Below, in pieces: positions 11,503-23,536 of a DNA stretch of 64,000 nt. Source of the DNA: Gyromitra esculenta (Eukaryota; Ascomycota; Pezizomycetes; Pezizales; Discinaceae); contig JBCAML010000019.1 of NCBI GenBank assembly GCA_038503075.1, positions 1,240,001 through 1,304,000 of the forward strand. The letters run 5' to 3'. Under the pieces are notes generated by a model that worked only from the letters and a program-made list of their open reading frames with translations, searched no databases and was not told the DNA's origin. The number at the start of each line of letters is the position of its first letter. The stretch's first letter is position 1. The position numbers and the translations under genes were made by a program.

Positions 11503-11602
11503 TGGAGACGCGGGGAATCGAACCCCGGACCACCTCTATCTAATCTGAACACCTATGATATTCGAATGCTAAAGAGGTATTATACCACTAAACCACATCC
11601 CC
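11503..11602 (-). tRNA. tRNA-Ala(AGC), intron-containing
   Basis: Intact copy with a 28-nt intron. It has the alanine-specific G3:U70 pair, A73 and anticodon AGC, and a T4 run follows the 3' end. It shares its last upstream bases (CACTARCARCAGTT in IUPAC code) with the copy at 7487, suggesting that duplication included 5' flanking sequence. Confidence 0.9.
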
Positions 11603-12136
11603 AACTGTTGTTAGTGCCAAACCATAATGCGATCCTAGTGCCCAAGAATTACTAACCAGCCAACTTAAATCTTAGTCAATATATCTTATTAAACAATCGC
11701 TAAAAGCAACTATTATGTTCTCTAGGCTATATGATCATGTTGCCTTGTTCTTTGCGAGGAAAGATGGCACTATTTTGTGACACCTAAGGCTTCCAATGAA
11801 GGAAGTTTCAATCGCTTTATAACTTTTCTTAGTTTTATCCTCTAATGTATAGGTTGCTACATTGATGCGCGCTAATATTTTCATTCGTAAGGCCCATGCC
11901 TCCAACTATAGTCTTGTGAGCATAGAACTGGACGTGTCGAAAATCGATTAAGATTGCCCAAGTTGTGAACACCCCTTTGTCAATAGATCTACAATATACG
12001 GAAGATTCCTTGAAATCAAATATTTAAGTCGCAAACTAAAACCCAAACACCATAAACCGGAAATTTATCGGGTATTTCCTTCCCAGAAAGCAACTACATG
12101 GTTATAAGTACATGCCCAGCATACACAAATTTTCTA
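11603..12136. other. Intergenic
   Basis: AT-rich, with no gene or structured element that I can support. Confidence 0.5.
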
Positions 12137-14083
12137 CTAAGCACTTTCAATAATCCTCTTCTCAACCTCTCCAAAAGTATTCAGCACACTCCCATATGTC
12201 TCCCACACGCCTTTCTTATAGCCGTCCGCAATTTTGTTAATCTTTCCCTCTTCCTTCCACCTCGCACCCACAAAATCTTCAAAATCCTCTCCACTCTCCC
12301 TTTCCAAGGCCCAAGTTGCATAGTAGGCTGCTCCTAATGCACAAGCGTTACTACCGACATCTAATCGGTATACACCCTCGACGCCACCAAGAACTTCTCC
12401 CATAATTTCTGCAATTGCATGGTTCCTACTCGCGCCACCAACAACATAGACACGTCTTGGCTGCGGTTTATTATCGTTTGTCTTCGGGTCTGGTATAAGG
12501 AGCGGAAGTGATCGCATTCGCATTGAGAGCGCCTGTGATTCAAGGATGGCACGAGCATCGTCAGTTGGGACGTCCCAGTCTTTTCCAGGAGAGGCTCCAG
12601 TGAGTTTCCCGTCGGCGGATTTTTCGTAGCGCCATGTCCCGGCTCGAACATTAGGAACAATTTCAGGAATCGGGAAATAGATTCCGAGCTTCGCCGGGTC
12701 GGAAGTTGACTTCTTTCCCAATGGAGGTGTTGAGAGGGCGGTCTCGTTGAAAGCATCCCAGGAGTCGGCTGAGGATATACCGAGGGCTTTGTTGATGTCG
12801 TCACGAACTTTCTCGCGAGCTAGGGAACCATTGCAGTAGCAAAGCATAAACATGTAAAGGCCCTTGGTGGTAGGGTGGTTGAACATGTGATAGGAAGGAG
12901 AGGGAAAATAAGTGGGAGTTGACATAAGGAGGGTGGTAGAAGTCCCTAGGGAGAGGATAACATCTAGTGGATGAAGAGGAAGTGCAAGAATTGTGGAGGG
13001 ATTGTCTCCTGTAAAGGGAGTGATTATACACTCTGAGTATTTATTAGCACTAAATATCACTCGCACTGGGAAGGAAGTATAACGAACCGGGATCAAAGCC
13101 AAACCGCTCAACAAACCAACTGGAAACCTTCCCAAGATGCTTCCCATGTTCCGTTTCTACAGGTCCGAGTCTCTTCTTAAGTCCTTCGACTCCACCTTTT
13201 TCACCCTCAGCAGTTGTTGCCAGCAGTTTTTCATCCCAGACGCCATTCTGAATGTCCCAGAGGTTCATTCCACAGACATCACTGATTTCGAATGGGGCAA
13301 TGCGACCAAGAAAAAGGGAGCAAAGAAAAGACGACACAAGAGAGATTCTCGCTGTCTTTTCGTAAACCTCCGGGAGCCGGTGATGGAAACGAAGAATTTG
13401 AGGGCCAGTGAAACGCTATTGTCTATCAACACCTAAAATAAATGAAATTGTATTAGGTGAGAGTGCCTACATGATGAGCATTAGAACCAGTGATTCTAGC
13501 CAATGCCTCTTCACCACCAATTGCCTCCTCGAAAGTATCACACTCAGACTGAGTGCTATGGTCCTGCCAGTTGGGACTCCAAGGATGCGAGAAAGCCGCC
13601 GGGCTCAATTGTTCGACTAACTTCTTTTTTCCATCTAATGAGCAGAGAATTTCTTCTGCTTTGGAAGACCAGTATCTAATTACTTAAATTAGTTTTGTAG
13701 TGTTTATACCCTTACCTCAGGATGAGAAACTTACACGCTCCCATGTTGTTGCCCGGCACCAGAAACTCCTCTAATACGAGAAAAATCAAAACCCTTCTCT
13801 TGCATTCTTGTAAGGATAAGGTCTAATGCCTCAATCCACATAGCCACCGGGGCATAAACCTCGTTCTCGGCATCGTTGGTATGAACACCTTTCTTGATAT
13901 TGTAGTGTGAAAGATCTGTATCGAAGGTGATTATCTCTTCATGTTGGGGTTCAAGATCACTTGAGCAGACAAGAGCTATTTTAGGAATGTCAGTTCTGCC
14001 CCTGCGTCTCAGGGGTTATACAACACACCTTTGAGCTGTTGGGTTGAGAGGTCGAACCCCAGATATAGCGGAGATAGAGCCAT
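12137..14083 (-). CDS. D-xylulose kinase (xylulokinase)
   Basis: Five exons on the minus strand (14083-14029, 13975-13735, 13675-13471, 13415-13088, 13032-12137) sum to 1725 nt, 574 residues, the normal length for fungal xylulokinase. It phosphorylates D-xylulose to xylulose 5-phosphate, feeding xylose and arabinose carbon into the pentose phosphate pathway in the cytosol. FGGY-family signatures: N-terminal phosphate loop [18 protein letters not shown]-like [11 protein letters not shown], the sugar-site segment [28 protein letters not shown]-site [12 protein letters not shown] and LGTSTT, and the C-terminal [16 protein letters not shown]. All introns are 53-59 nt; the one at 13033-13087 begins with the unusual donor GTTCGT. 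It is divergent from VPS18 with about 870 bp between start codons. Confidence 0.95.
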
Positions 14084-14954
14084 AATCGCTGGATTCAAAA
14101 TTTATTCGTTTATCTCAATTTCAAGACAAGTGTAGGCTGGTTCAAGAAGATATCTGTCCTTGAGAAGGACCTTTTATCTACAAAAAACCATCTCATAGAC
14201 GGCATTAGGGTCTCTCGTCTTCCGCAAGCTCACAGTGACGAAAGCGGGGCAGGGAATCCATCTTATTTACCCGGAATTTACCCAGAGGCAGAGCCGCAGC
14301 CCCTATGCTAGTTTGACTGCATTAGCCGAGCTAACCTTAAAAATCATCACGAATGCGGTAAAATTGGACAATAGTTTTGGCCTCGCGAACTGTTGTCCCG
14401 ATGAGACGATTTCCGTCTCCCTAGAAACCGGATGATTCTCGTTGGTGACATCTCTCTGTCAGTTCTACCCCTGGATTTCTCTATTTGACTTGCGACTTTT
14501 CCCGATGCTGTTATCTATTTATTCTCTCATCTTAAATCTCCGATGAATATACTCGTGCTCTAGCATAAGTACCTGAAAATGCCTTTTGGTGGCAACGTTT
14601 TTTAATTTGTCCCGCAGCAGCACTTCAAAATATGGTTGGCCAAAGTCTTATCCTTGTTTTCAGGTACCTATGCTAGAGCACAAGTATATCGGTGGACTGT
14701 CATCATTGGGTTAGGTAAATCTATTTATTAGGAAAGAAACGAGCATTTTTTACTAGTTGAAACTTAGCAGAGTGAGAGTTTGTGAAGCCAACAGCCAAGC
14801 ATTGGGTGACCACAAGGATGATGTGGCTTGGCATCCCCACAACAACACGGCACGCGTCACTACTCGGAGTGAGGCTCAACTGTAATTGCGGACGTGGGAG
14901 TTTCGAACAACACATCCTAAGGAGCTTGAGTGTGCTTCTTGGAGCTTCTTCCCT
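14084..14954. promoter_or_regulatory. Shared divergent upstream region of xylulokinase and VPS18
   Basis: About 870 bp between two head-to-head start codons must hold both promoters. The only structured feature I see is the small inverted-repeat element at 14548-14688. No defined factor site was identified. Confidence 0.5.
14548..14688. mobile_element. Short MITE-like inverted-repeat element
   Basis: Left arm TACTCGTGCTCTAGCATAAG plus GTACCTGAAAA is matched inversely by the right arm ending CTAGAGCACAAGTATA. The arms are about 32 bp with two mismatches, around a core of about 75 bp, with TA at both outer ends. It is non-coding and lies in the divergent promoter region of two housekeeping genes. 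Confidence 0.75.
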
Positions 14955-17900
14955 ATGGCCTTCGATCCTTCAGAATTTAACTCTTCCGGCTTTGTGGCTG
15001 CGTCGGCTGCGATCCCAGACTTCTCCACAGACTTGCAACCCGTGTTCCATGTTGAGCATGTACAGCTCCAGTTCCAGGTACCCTCGGACTTCGTGGCTGT
15101 CCAGGTCGCGAACAACGTCATTATTCTAGCTCTGACCTCTGGGAGGCTTTTGCGCATAGATTTGGCATCTCCTCAGGATGTTGATGGTAGGTTCATTGTC
15201 CATGGGTGGAATCTGTACGTGAATCTGATTTGGATAATGGCAGATATCGATCTTCCCCGCAAGGTATCCGAGGTTGGAACAATTCGCAAAATATTTCTCG
15301 ACCCAACAGCCTCGCATTTGTTGATAACTACTACCCATGGCGAAAACTTCTATCTTCATTCCCGCTCGACAAAGGCTCGTCATCTTAGTCGGTTAAAATC
15401 GTTACATATTGAGTGTGTAGCCTGGTCACCTGCACTACCTACAACTTCAACTCGGGAGATCTTGATAGGAACGCAGGATGGTAGCATATACGAGACTTAT
15501 ATCGAAGGCATGGAAGAGAATTTTATGAGGAAAGATGATCGATATCTGAAACAGGTCTACAAGATGCCCGACAATAACGGTGTTACGGGTTTATGGGTAG
15601 ACAACCCTGGGAAAAAAGATTTGCGCCGGGTAGTAGCCTCAACTGCGGGACAGATTATGCATTGGGTTGGGAGAGTGCATAGACATTCTGATGTTGGGTC
15701 GATATTCTCCAAATTCTTTGAACCAGAAGCCCTGGGTACACTTTCCCTCAATAACACTTTTCAGCGGTACAAAGTTGATCCCATATAGTGATCCAGGATT
15801 TCCATGATACTTCAACTCCCTACAGCACGCTTTGCACCTCGCCAGAATCGATCGATGAATATGAACCAGAAAGGTCATTTGCTTGGCTTACATCACCTGG
15901 TGTCTACCACGGAAAACTTCTTATGTCCCCCCCAAGCGCCGACCTCGGCGCTCATGTATTCTCAACTTCAAAACTATTCTCTAATTCCTCTTTACCGGGC
16001 AACGGTGCCAGGATAACATCAATAGCCTTAACTCATTACCATGCCCTTGTTTTCACAGATACAACTCTCTACGCCATAAACCGGTTAGACGACAGCGTAG
16101 TATTTCAGCAATCAATTGTTGACCCCGGCACCACAATCCTTGGTATCTGTAGTGATCCCAGAAAATCTACGTATTGGATCTTTACCTCAAATGAGATCTA
16201 TGAAGTAGTCGTTACGGATGAGGAACGGGACTTATGGCGAATCCTTCTGCGGGAAAAATCTTTTGAGAAGGCTATGAGGTTTGCAAAGACTACTGGTCAA
16301 AAAGATCAGGTTGCAATCAAACATGGTGAACATCTAGCAGCTAGTGGACGATATGTTGAGGCTGCTAGTGTATGGGGGAGGAGCAGTAAGAGTTTCGAAG
16401 AGGTCGCGCTTACATTTCTTGAGCGCGGGGAACAAGATGCTTTAAGGGAGTATCTGCTTGCTAAATTAGCAAGCCTAAAGAAAACCGTAATTATCAACCC
16501 CGTTTTCACCATTATTATTATGATTACTTATCCGTGCATAGCAAACCATGCAACGAATCATGGTCGCAAGTTGGCTCGTCGAGGTATTTATGGCAAAACT
16601 AAATACCCTTGAAGATGCTCTCTCGACCATTGCCTCCCATGTCAACTCCACGGCTACTTCCTCATCCGATATACAATCCCAACTCACTTCAACCTGCGAA
16701 GAGTATCAGGATTTCATCAGCAAGTACAAGTCGGACTTGGACCGTAAAACAACATATGAAATCATCTCCTCTCATGGGCGCAAAGATGAGTTGCTTTACT
16801 ATGCAGATAGCGTCAATGATTACGGATATGTACTGGCCTACTGGATTCAACGTGAGAAGTGGCTAGAAGCGCTCAATGTGTTGAAGAAACAGACCGAACC
16901 GGAAATGTTTTACAAGTATAGCAGTGTACTAATGAGTAATGCGCCGATGAAGACGGTGGATATTCTTATGAGGCAGAGTAATTTAAATCCAAGAAACTTG
17001 ATACCCGCGATTTTAAATTATAACAAGTATACAAAAGTGCCACTTAATCAGGTATTTCCTTCATTCGCTAATCGTGGAAGCGTGAATATTGACAAAGTGG
17101 TAGAACCAAGCAGTGCGGTATCTACTCTTTGTGATTCACCAAATTGGATCCTCGGATGCAGCTGTCCACAATACACTCTTGAGCATATACGCTTCGCACC
17201 ATTCAAAGGATGAGACGCAGCTGCTGAAGTATTTGGAGACTCATACGACCGATCCTCAGTACGATGCAGATTTCGCTTTGCGATTGTGCATACAACATGG
17301 ACATGTTCAGAGTTGCGTGCATATATACTCTAGCATGGGGCTCTACCTACAGGCCGTTGAACTAGCGCTGAAACACGGCAACGTAGAGCTAGCTAGCATT
17401 GTCGCAGATAGACCCGAGGATGACCCAGAGCTCCGGAAGAAGTTATGGTTGGCAGTTGCGCGGGAGGTTGTTAGGAAGGCCGACAGCATTAAGACGTGAG
17501 CGACCCTGACCACGTTGTCGTGTTTGTCCCACTAATATGCGAGGAAGTGCAATTGAGTTTCTCAAACGCTGTGAACTCCTAAAAATTGAAGATCTCATCC
17601 CTTTCTTCCCCGACTTTGTAATAATTGACGACTTCAAAGACGAGATCTGCACAGCCCTCGAAGACTATTCTCATCACATCGACCAACTCAAGAAAGAAAT
17701 GGACGAATCTGCACGCACAGCCGATAATATCCGCCACGATATCGCTTCCTTGGATAGAAGATATGCGATTGTGGAACCAGGAGAGAGATGCTATGTGTGC
17801 CAATACCCGCTACTGAGTAGACAATTTTTCGTGTTCCCATGTCAACATGCCTTCCATAGCGATTGTTTAACGGGGGAGGTAGTAAAGCATAGTGGGGTTG

Positions 17901-18163
17901 GAAAAGCAAGAAGAGTGAAAGAGCTGCAAGAAGTGGTACAAAAAGGGATATCGACAGGAAGGCGGGATGGGAAGATGGATGAATTTGATGCACTGATCGC
18001 AAGCGAATGGTAGGTTTATGTGAACATCCCTTTCAAAGTAGAAACTGTAACTGATAGGGGTTGATGGGGTCGGTGTAGTATTTTGTGTAGTGAGTTTGCG
18101 ATCAAACGGATTGATGAGCCGTTCGTGATGCAGAGTGATGATATGGCGGAATGGGCAGTTTAG
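14955..18163 (+). CDS. VPS18: Vacuolar sorting protein VPS18/PEP3 (HOPS/CORVET subunit)
   Basis: Seven exons (14955-15186, 15244-15735, 15789-16486, 16542-17051, 17104-17495, 17548-18009, 18079-18163) give 956 residues, matching the fungal family. Vps18 is a core subunit of the HOPS and CORVET tethering complexes that drive vesicle fusion with endosomes and the vacuole. The N-terminal half is a Pep3-type beta-propeller (ITTTHGENFYLH, FAWLTSPGVYHGKLL). The C-terminal half is an alpha-solenoid with clathrin-like repeats (LREKSFEKAMRFAK, WLEALNVLKKQ, NQAVRYLLFVIHQ). A coiled coil precedes a C-terminal RING-H2: CYVCQYPL, PCQHAFHSDC, then CILCSE after the last intron. I start at ATG 14955 since earlier codons in frame lack an ATG. 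The first intron is 57 nt with no stop, so its retention would keep the frame. Confidence 0.95.
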
Positions 18164-18889
18164 GGAGTTTTTATGGTTTGATGTGACGTTTGCCATGATG
18201 GAGATGAATGTGAACGGTGATGTGGTATTGGTTCTAACTTGTTAGATGATCTAATAATACGTTTTGCAAATGTTATCGGAGGATTGTTTTCTTAGTTTCG
18301 GTAGATAACTGCAAAAATTTATTTCTAGTATAGCGTTCCGATAAACGCCCCATTTAAGTTATAAAATTCGTATAGGTATTTTGACGATTATCCGGTACTC
18401 CTGGTCTGTTTGGCTCTAGCCGTATATGCCCAACTCTTAACTTAGCGGCTTGTTACTCGCAACTTAACAACTTAAAGCCGATCACTATCCGCTGGATACT
18501 ATAAACTCCAAGGAGAAGATTTTGTAGTCGCCATAAACACTAAATAAAGCGAGATTCTCGGATTCCCTAAAGTACGCGGGCTATATTCTCTGTTTCGGTA
18601 CATCTTCTAAACTTGGTGTGCCGCGATGGCGCAATCGCGACTCGTCCATGCACGTACTGCTTGGCTAGAGACCCTTATTTATTAGCGCGGGGCTACGCGG
18701 TGGGCTACCCCGCCAGAGCCCTAATTTCCAACTTGCCCCGCTGTTGGCTGGTTTTGACCGCAGGAATTTTTCTTTCTCCTCCCTTCCCTTCATCATCCAC
18801 TTCTTGAGTCCTCATTCCTGAAGATACCAATTTGCATTTTTGTGGCATTGTTAATATCTTCAACTCACTCCTAGATTCATCAATTCATC
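18164..18889. other. Intergenic / MET6 promoter and 5' UTR
   Basis: No gene. A hairpin-forming GC stretch (GCGGGGCTAC ... CTACCCCGC, about 18687-18713) is the only structure seen; the pyrimidine-rich stretch near 18770-18810 is probably MET6 leader. Confidence 0.5.
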
Positions 18890-21662
18890 ATGGTTTCCTC
18901 GTAAGTTTTTTTTCCCTTTCGTTCACCTCATCTCTAGCCTCTTACGAGAGGGATTGAGCCATGATTAACGATATACGTAATCAATCAGTTCCGTTCTTGG
19001 GTTCCCCCGCATGGGAGGTGAGTTTTCTCCATTGACTTCAACAATTGTCTTTTTCTAACCGCTCTTAAGGCAACCGTGAGCTCAAGAAGGCCACTGAGGC
19101 TTACTGGGGCGGTAAAATCAAGGTCGAAGACCTTGTTAACACTGGAAAAACTCTCCGCGCTGCGCACTGGAAGATCCAGAAAGATGCCGGTGCTGGTACC
19201 GTTGCTAGCAACGACTTCTCTTTTTACGACCATGTTTTGGACCATATCCAGCTCTTCAACGTAAGACTCCGTTTTTCTTCCTTCTTACTATCAATCAAAA
19301 ATGGTATTAATCTTAGAACAGGCTGTCCCTGAACGATACACCAAGTACAATCTTCCCCAGATCGATGAGTTCTTCGCCATGGGCCGTGGTCTACAAAGAC
19401 CTGCCACTGATTCTGGCCCGGCCGTCGATGTGCCTGCTTTGGTCAGTTCTTTTCTTATTTTCCTCTCAAATCTCGCCCCCCCCCCACGGCGGTGACTCCT
19501 CTACCCCTCTTTAGCTATTACAAATAGGCCAATTGTGAATTGTAATCTACACGTGGCTAGTGCCACTAGCTAGCGCAATTACGCTGAACTATTAGCAAGA
19601 AATTAATGCTGACTTAATAACAGGAAATGGTTAAATGGTTCGACTCGAATTATCACTACGTCCGTCCTACTCTTCAGGACAACCAAACTTTTACTCTTGC
19701 CGCCGACCCTAAGCCTGTCCGTGAATTCCTCGAGGCCAAAGAGCAAGGCATTATAACTCGTCCAGTGCTAGTCGGCCCGGTCTCTTTCCTTCACCTCGGA
19801 AAGCCTGACCGTGGTCAGACTGTCGACCCTATCTCTCTCCTCGACAAACTTGTCCCGGTCTATGTTGAGCTCTTGAAGCAGCTTAAGGCTGCTGGTGCCG
19901 ATGCTGTGCAGATTGATGAGCCTGTCCTTGTCTTGGACTTGCCCCAGAAGACTAAAGATGCGTTCAAGCCTGCCTATGAGGCCTTCGCTGCCGCTGGAGC
20001 TATCCCCTCGATCACCTTGGCTACCTATTTCGGTGATATTGTTCACAATATCGATGTTCTTCCCAGCATTGCCTCTGTTTCGGCTATCCATGTTGACTTG
20101 GTCCGCAACCCCGAGCAGCTCGATACCGTTATCAGTGCCCTTGCCCCGGGTCAGATCCTTTCTGCTGGTGTTGTTGATGGGCGTAACATCTGGAAGACCA
20201 ATTACCAGAGGGCCATTGCCACCGTCGAGAAAGCTATCCAAACTCTTGGTGCTGATCGAGTTGTCGTTGCTACTTCTTCCTCCCTCCTCCACACTCCTCA
20301 CACTCTTGCCTCCGAGAAGAAGCTCCCTGCTGAGGTTGTTGACTGGTTCGCTTTTGCCTCTGAGAAGGCCAAGGAGGTAGCTATTATCGCTAAGGCTGTC
20401 ACTGATGGCCCTGAGTCTGTCCGTGCTGAGCTGGATGCCAACGCTGCGTCCATGAATTCTCGTGCAACCTCAGCCCGCACCAATGACCCTGCAGTCAAGG
20501 AGCGCCAGGCTAATATTACCCCCCAAATGTACAACCGTCTCTCTCCCTTTGACACCCGTATCGCTGGCCAACAGGCTCACCTCAGCCTTCCTCTTTTCCC
20601 TACCACTACCATTGGATCTTTCCCCCAGACCAAGGAGATCCGTGTTGCCCGTCAGAAGTTCGGAAAGGGCGAGATCACCGCTGAGCAGTATGAGAAATTC
20701 ATCGAAAAAGAGATTGAGCTTGTTGTAAAAGAGCAGGAAGCCCTCGACCTTGATGTCCTCGTTCATGGAGAACCCGAACGTAATGACATGGTTCAATACT
20801 TCGGTGAGCGTTTGACCGGTTATGTCTTCACCAACTTCGGTTGGGTCCAGTCTTATGGGTCTCGCTGCGTTCGTCCCCCCATCGTCGTTGGTGACATCTC
20901 CAGGCCCGCTCCTATGACCGTCAAGGAGTCCAAATATGCCTCTACCCTCACCAAGAAGCCCATGAAGGGTATGCTCACTGGTCCGATCACTTGTTTAAGG
21001 TGGTCCTTCCCCCGTGACGATGTCCACCAGTCCGTCCAGGCTGAGCAGCTCGCTCTTGCACTCCGTGACGAAGTCGTTGACCTTGAGGCTGCTGGTATCC
21101 ATGTCATCCAGGTTGATGAGCCTGCTCTTCGTGAGGGTCTCCCGCTCCGCTCCGGTGAGGAACGTGTGGCATACCTCGACTGGGCCGTGAAGGCTTTCCG
21201 CCTCTCCACTACTGGCGTCCAGGACAACACCCAAATCCACTCGCACTTCTGCTACTCTGAATTCCAGGACTTTTTCCACGCCATTGCTGCTCTTGACGCC
21301 GATGTTCTTTCTATTGAGAACTCCAAGTCTGACGCTAAGTTGTTGAGGGTCTTTGAAGACGAGGCTTACCCCCGTCACATCGGACCTGGCGTCTATGACA
21401 TCCACTCCCCCCGTGTTCCGCCCCAGGAGGAGATCCGTGAGAGAATTGAGGAGATGCTCAAGTATGCTTCCTTCCAGTATCTTTGATAGGAGCGATCAAG
21501 TTACTTACTATATTTCTTTTCAACAGGTGGCTCAAGCCCGAGCAGCTCTGGATCAACCCTGACTGTGGTCTCAAGACCCGTCAATGGGCCGAAACCCGTA
21601 CCGCTTTGGACAACATGATCCAGGCTGCCAAGCACTTCCGTGCGAAGTATTCTAAGGCTTAA
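18890..21662 (+). CDS. MET6: Cobalamin-independent methionine synthase (MetE/Met6)
   Basis: Six exons (18890-18900, 18989-19017, 19070-19260, 19322-19441, 19624-21461, 21527-21662) give 774 residues, the usual MetE length. The enzyme transfers the methyl group of 5-methyltetrahydrofolate (polyglutamate form) to homocysteine, the last step of methionine synthesis, in the cytosol. The N-terminal barrel starts [20 protein letters not shown]. The C-terminal barrel shows [46 protein letters not shown] and the zinc-site segments [10 protein letters not shown] and NPDCGLKTR. The first exon is only 11 nt and the second 29 nt. Codon use is strongly biased to C-ending codons compared with neighbours, as expected for a highly expressed gene. 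Confidence 0.97.
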
Positions 21663-23536
21663 CTCAACATGAGTCTATCATTAAAAAAATATAGCATGTA
21701 AAAAAAGGAGGGTAGTGTAGCGGAGATTCAACATCGGCGTTTTGATTGAAAAGTCATATGGGGGCATATTTTGTTCTTTTTTTGATTTCTTGTTCTTTCA
21801 TTTGTAATATTCTGGGTATAAGGTATGGGAATGGGTAGGCAGGGTGTCAACTGATCGTTCAACCGGTGATTAAAAATTTAGCAAGGGAAGGTTATAGGGA
21901 TTGTGATGGGCATATTGTGTATTTTCTCGCGTTCTTTTGTGAGCTTCGGGCTCCTGGTTTTTTTGAAAATTCTGCAAAAATTAAAATAAAAGCCCGTTTT
22001 AACCAGGAACTGACTTCATGATTTCGTTTGAAATGAAGAATTTGACAAAAAGGACCAGGACCAAGTGCATTTTATATCCGTCTAAGTGTTTTCTGCACAT
22101 AAGCCATACTAGAGTAGCGCCAGAGAATATCTTACCAGTTTGTATGGCACAGTGGTAGTCGTTTAATGAGGCGACAACGGCAATGCTACACTCTAGCAAT
22201 ACGGGCTATTTCTCCTGTCTCGTGCCCATCCTATTTTATCTAGGATTTATTGAATTTTCTTGATAATTTCGCAATTCCAGCCAAATAGAGGCGCACGAGG
22301 TACGAGCCCTAGTGGCACAAGCATCAAGTCTGGACATGGGACAGCTATTTCTTATGATTCTACCCACTTGTTTATTTTTATACTTTAACCCCATTGTCTG
22401 CATAGCGAAGTTGGTCCTGCTGCTGGGGTGCGGTATTGTTGCTGTCACCTCACTAAGCGACTACCGCTGTACTTGCTCATCACAATCGATCACTCGGCTG
22501 GAATATGTTCCGTTGTGTTGGAGTTTTGGACCACGATCGAGTATTATTTAAGCTTAGGATTCCAAACGAGATACAAGGTTTTTTTTTTTTTTTGTTAAAT
22601 CATTGTTTCATTGTTTTATCTAGGTACAAGAATATCACATGCAACCGAAGTTATAGCGTGAACAAAACCCTCAAACGAGATACAAGGAAAGCAGGCAGTA
22701 TATATACAAGAGATTGACCAATAGAAAGCTTCCAAACCCCGGGGCTTCCAGAGCCCGTCTGACTATCAAAGATCTACAGGGACTGAGACTTGAGACTTAT
22801 TAGGGCGCAATATCAATAGTTTCAACACGTTGCAAATATTTTTCTCAATAACGTCCCCTGATGCGAGAGAACGCGACGGAATTTTCTAATATATGTGGGC
22901 ATGGCCTGAGTGTTTGGGCTCTATCCTAACTACTATGCTTTGTTCCCTCTGTCTATATAGAACTCAGGCTAGCCAGGAAATCGACCTCCATTCTCGCTCC
23001 TCAAAACACCTACAATACATAAATCATATCGGGAGCTTCCTACCCGAGGTTCTACAATTCAATAGAATATACCATCACAGAAGATAAAGTCTAGGCCTTG
23101 ATCCTAAATAAAGCATTTGGATTGTATTACGGCATGAAAAGGAGTATTATTGACTTCATAGAGTTGTGGGTGACGTTTCGCTCCTATCTACTCACGTCGC
23201 TGACGCCCGAGTTTATCACGTGGCTAGTTAATGGTAGGATAATGGATGGCATACAGACTTGAGTTGTCGACAGCATGAGTAATGAGTAGTCTCGCAATCA
23301 GACGTTCATTCGCTAAACCCAGGGTATTTAGTGGAGCTCTTTCACCAATCCGTCAACACCTAATATAAGAAAGGATTGTCACGTGACAAATCGGCTGCGA
23401 GATTAAGTAATGAGATTAAGTAATGGGCTGCGACGGTTATAGAGTTTATAACCGGATATAACCCGGCGCTGTTAGCGAAAACCTCTCTTGGCAGCGGATA
23501 AGAGAAGGCTGCTGGACGCCAAGACTCGCTAGAATC
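21663..23536. other. Intergenic, one dispersed repeat
   Basis: No gene supported. A segment at about 22596-22650 resembles one on the minus strand at about 37600-37650 (see the repeat entries). The rest is unassigned. Confidence 0.5.
22596..22650 (+). repeat. Dispersed repeat fragment, copy 1
   Basis: A segment reading CATTGTTTCATTGTTTTA then GTACAAGAATATCACATGC is about 80 percent like the reverse strand of 37600-37650. Encoded peptides also match (HCFIVL...YKNITC against HCFIIL...YKNVTC). The origin is unknown. Confidence 0.45.
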
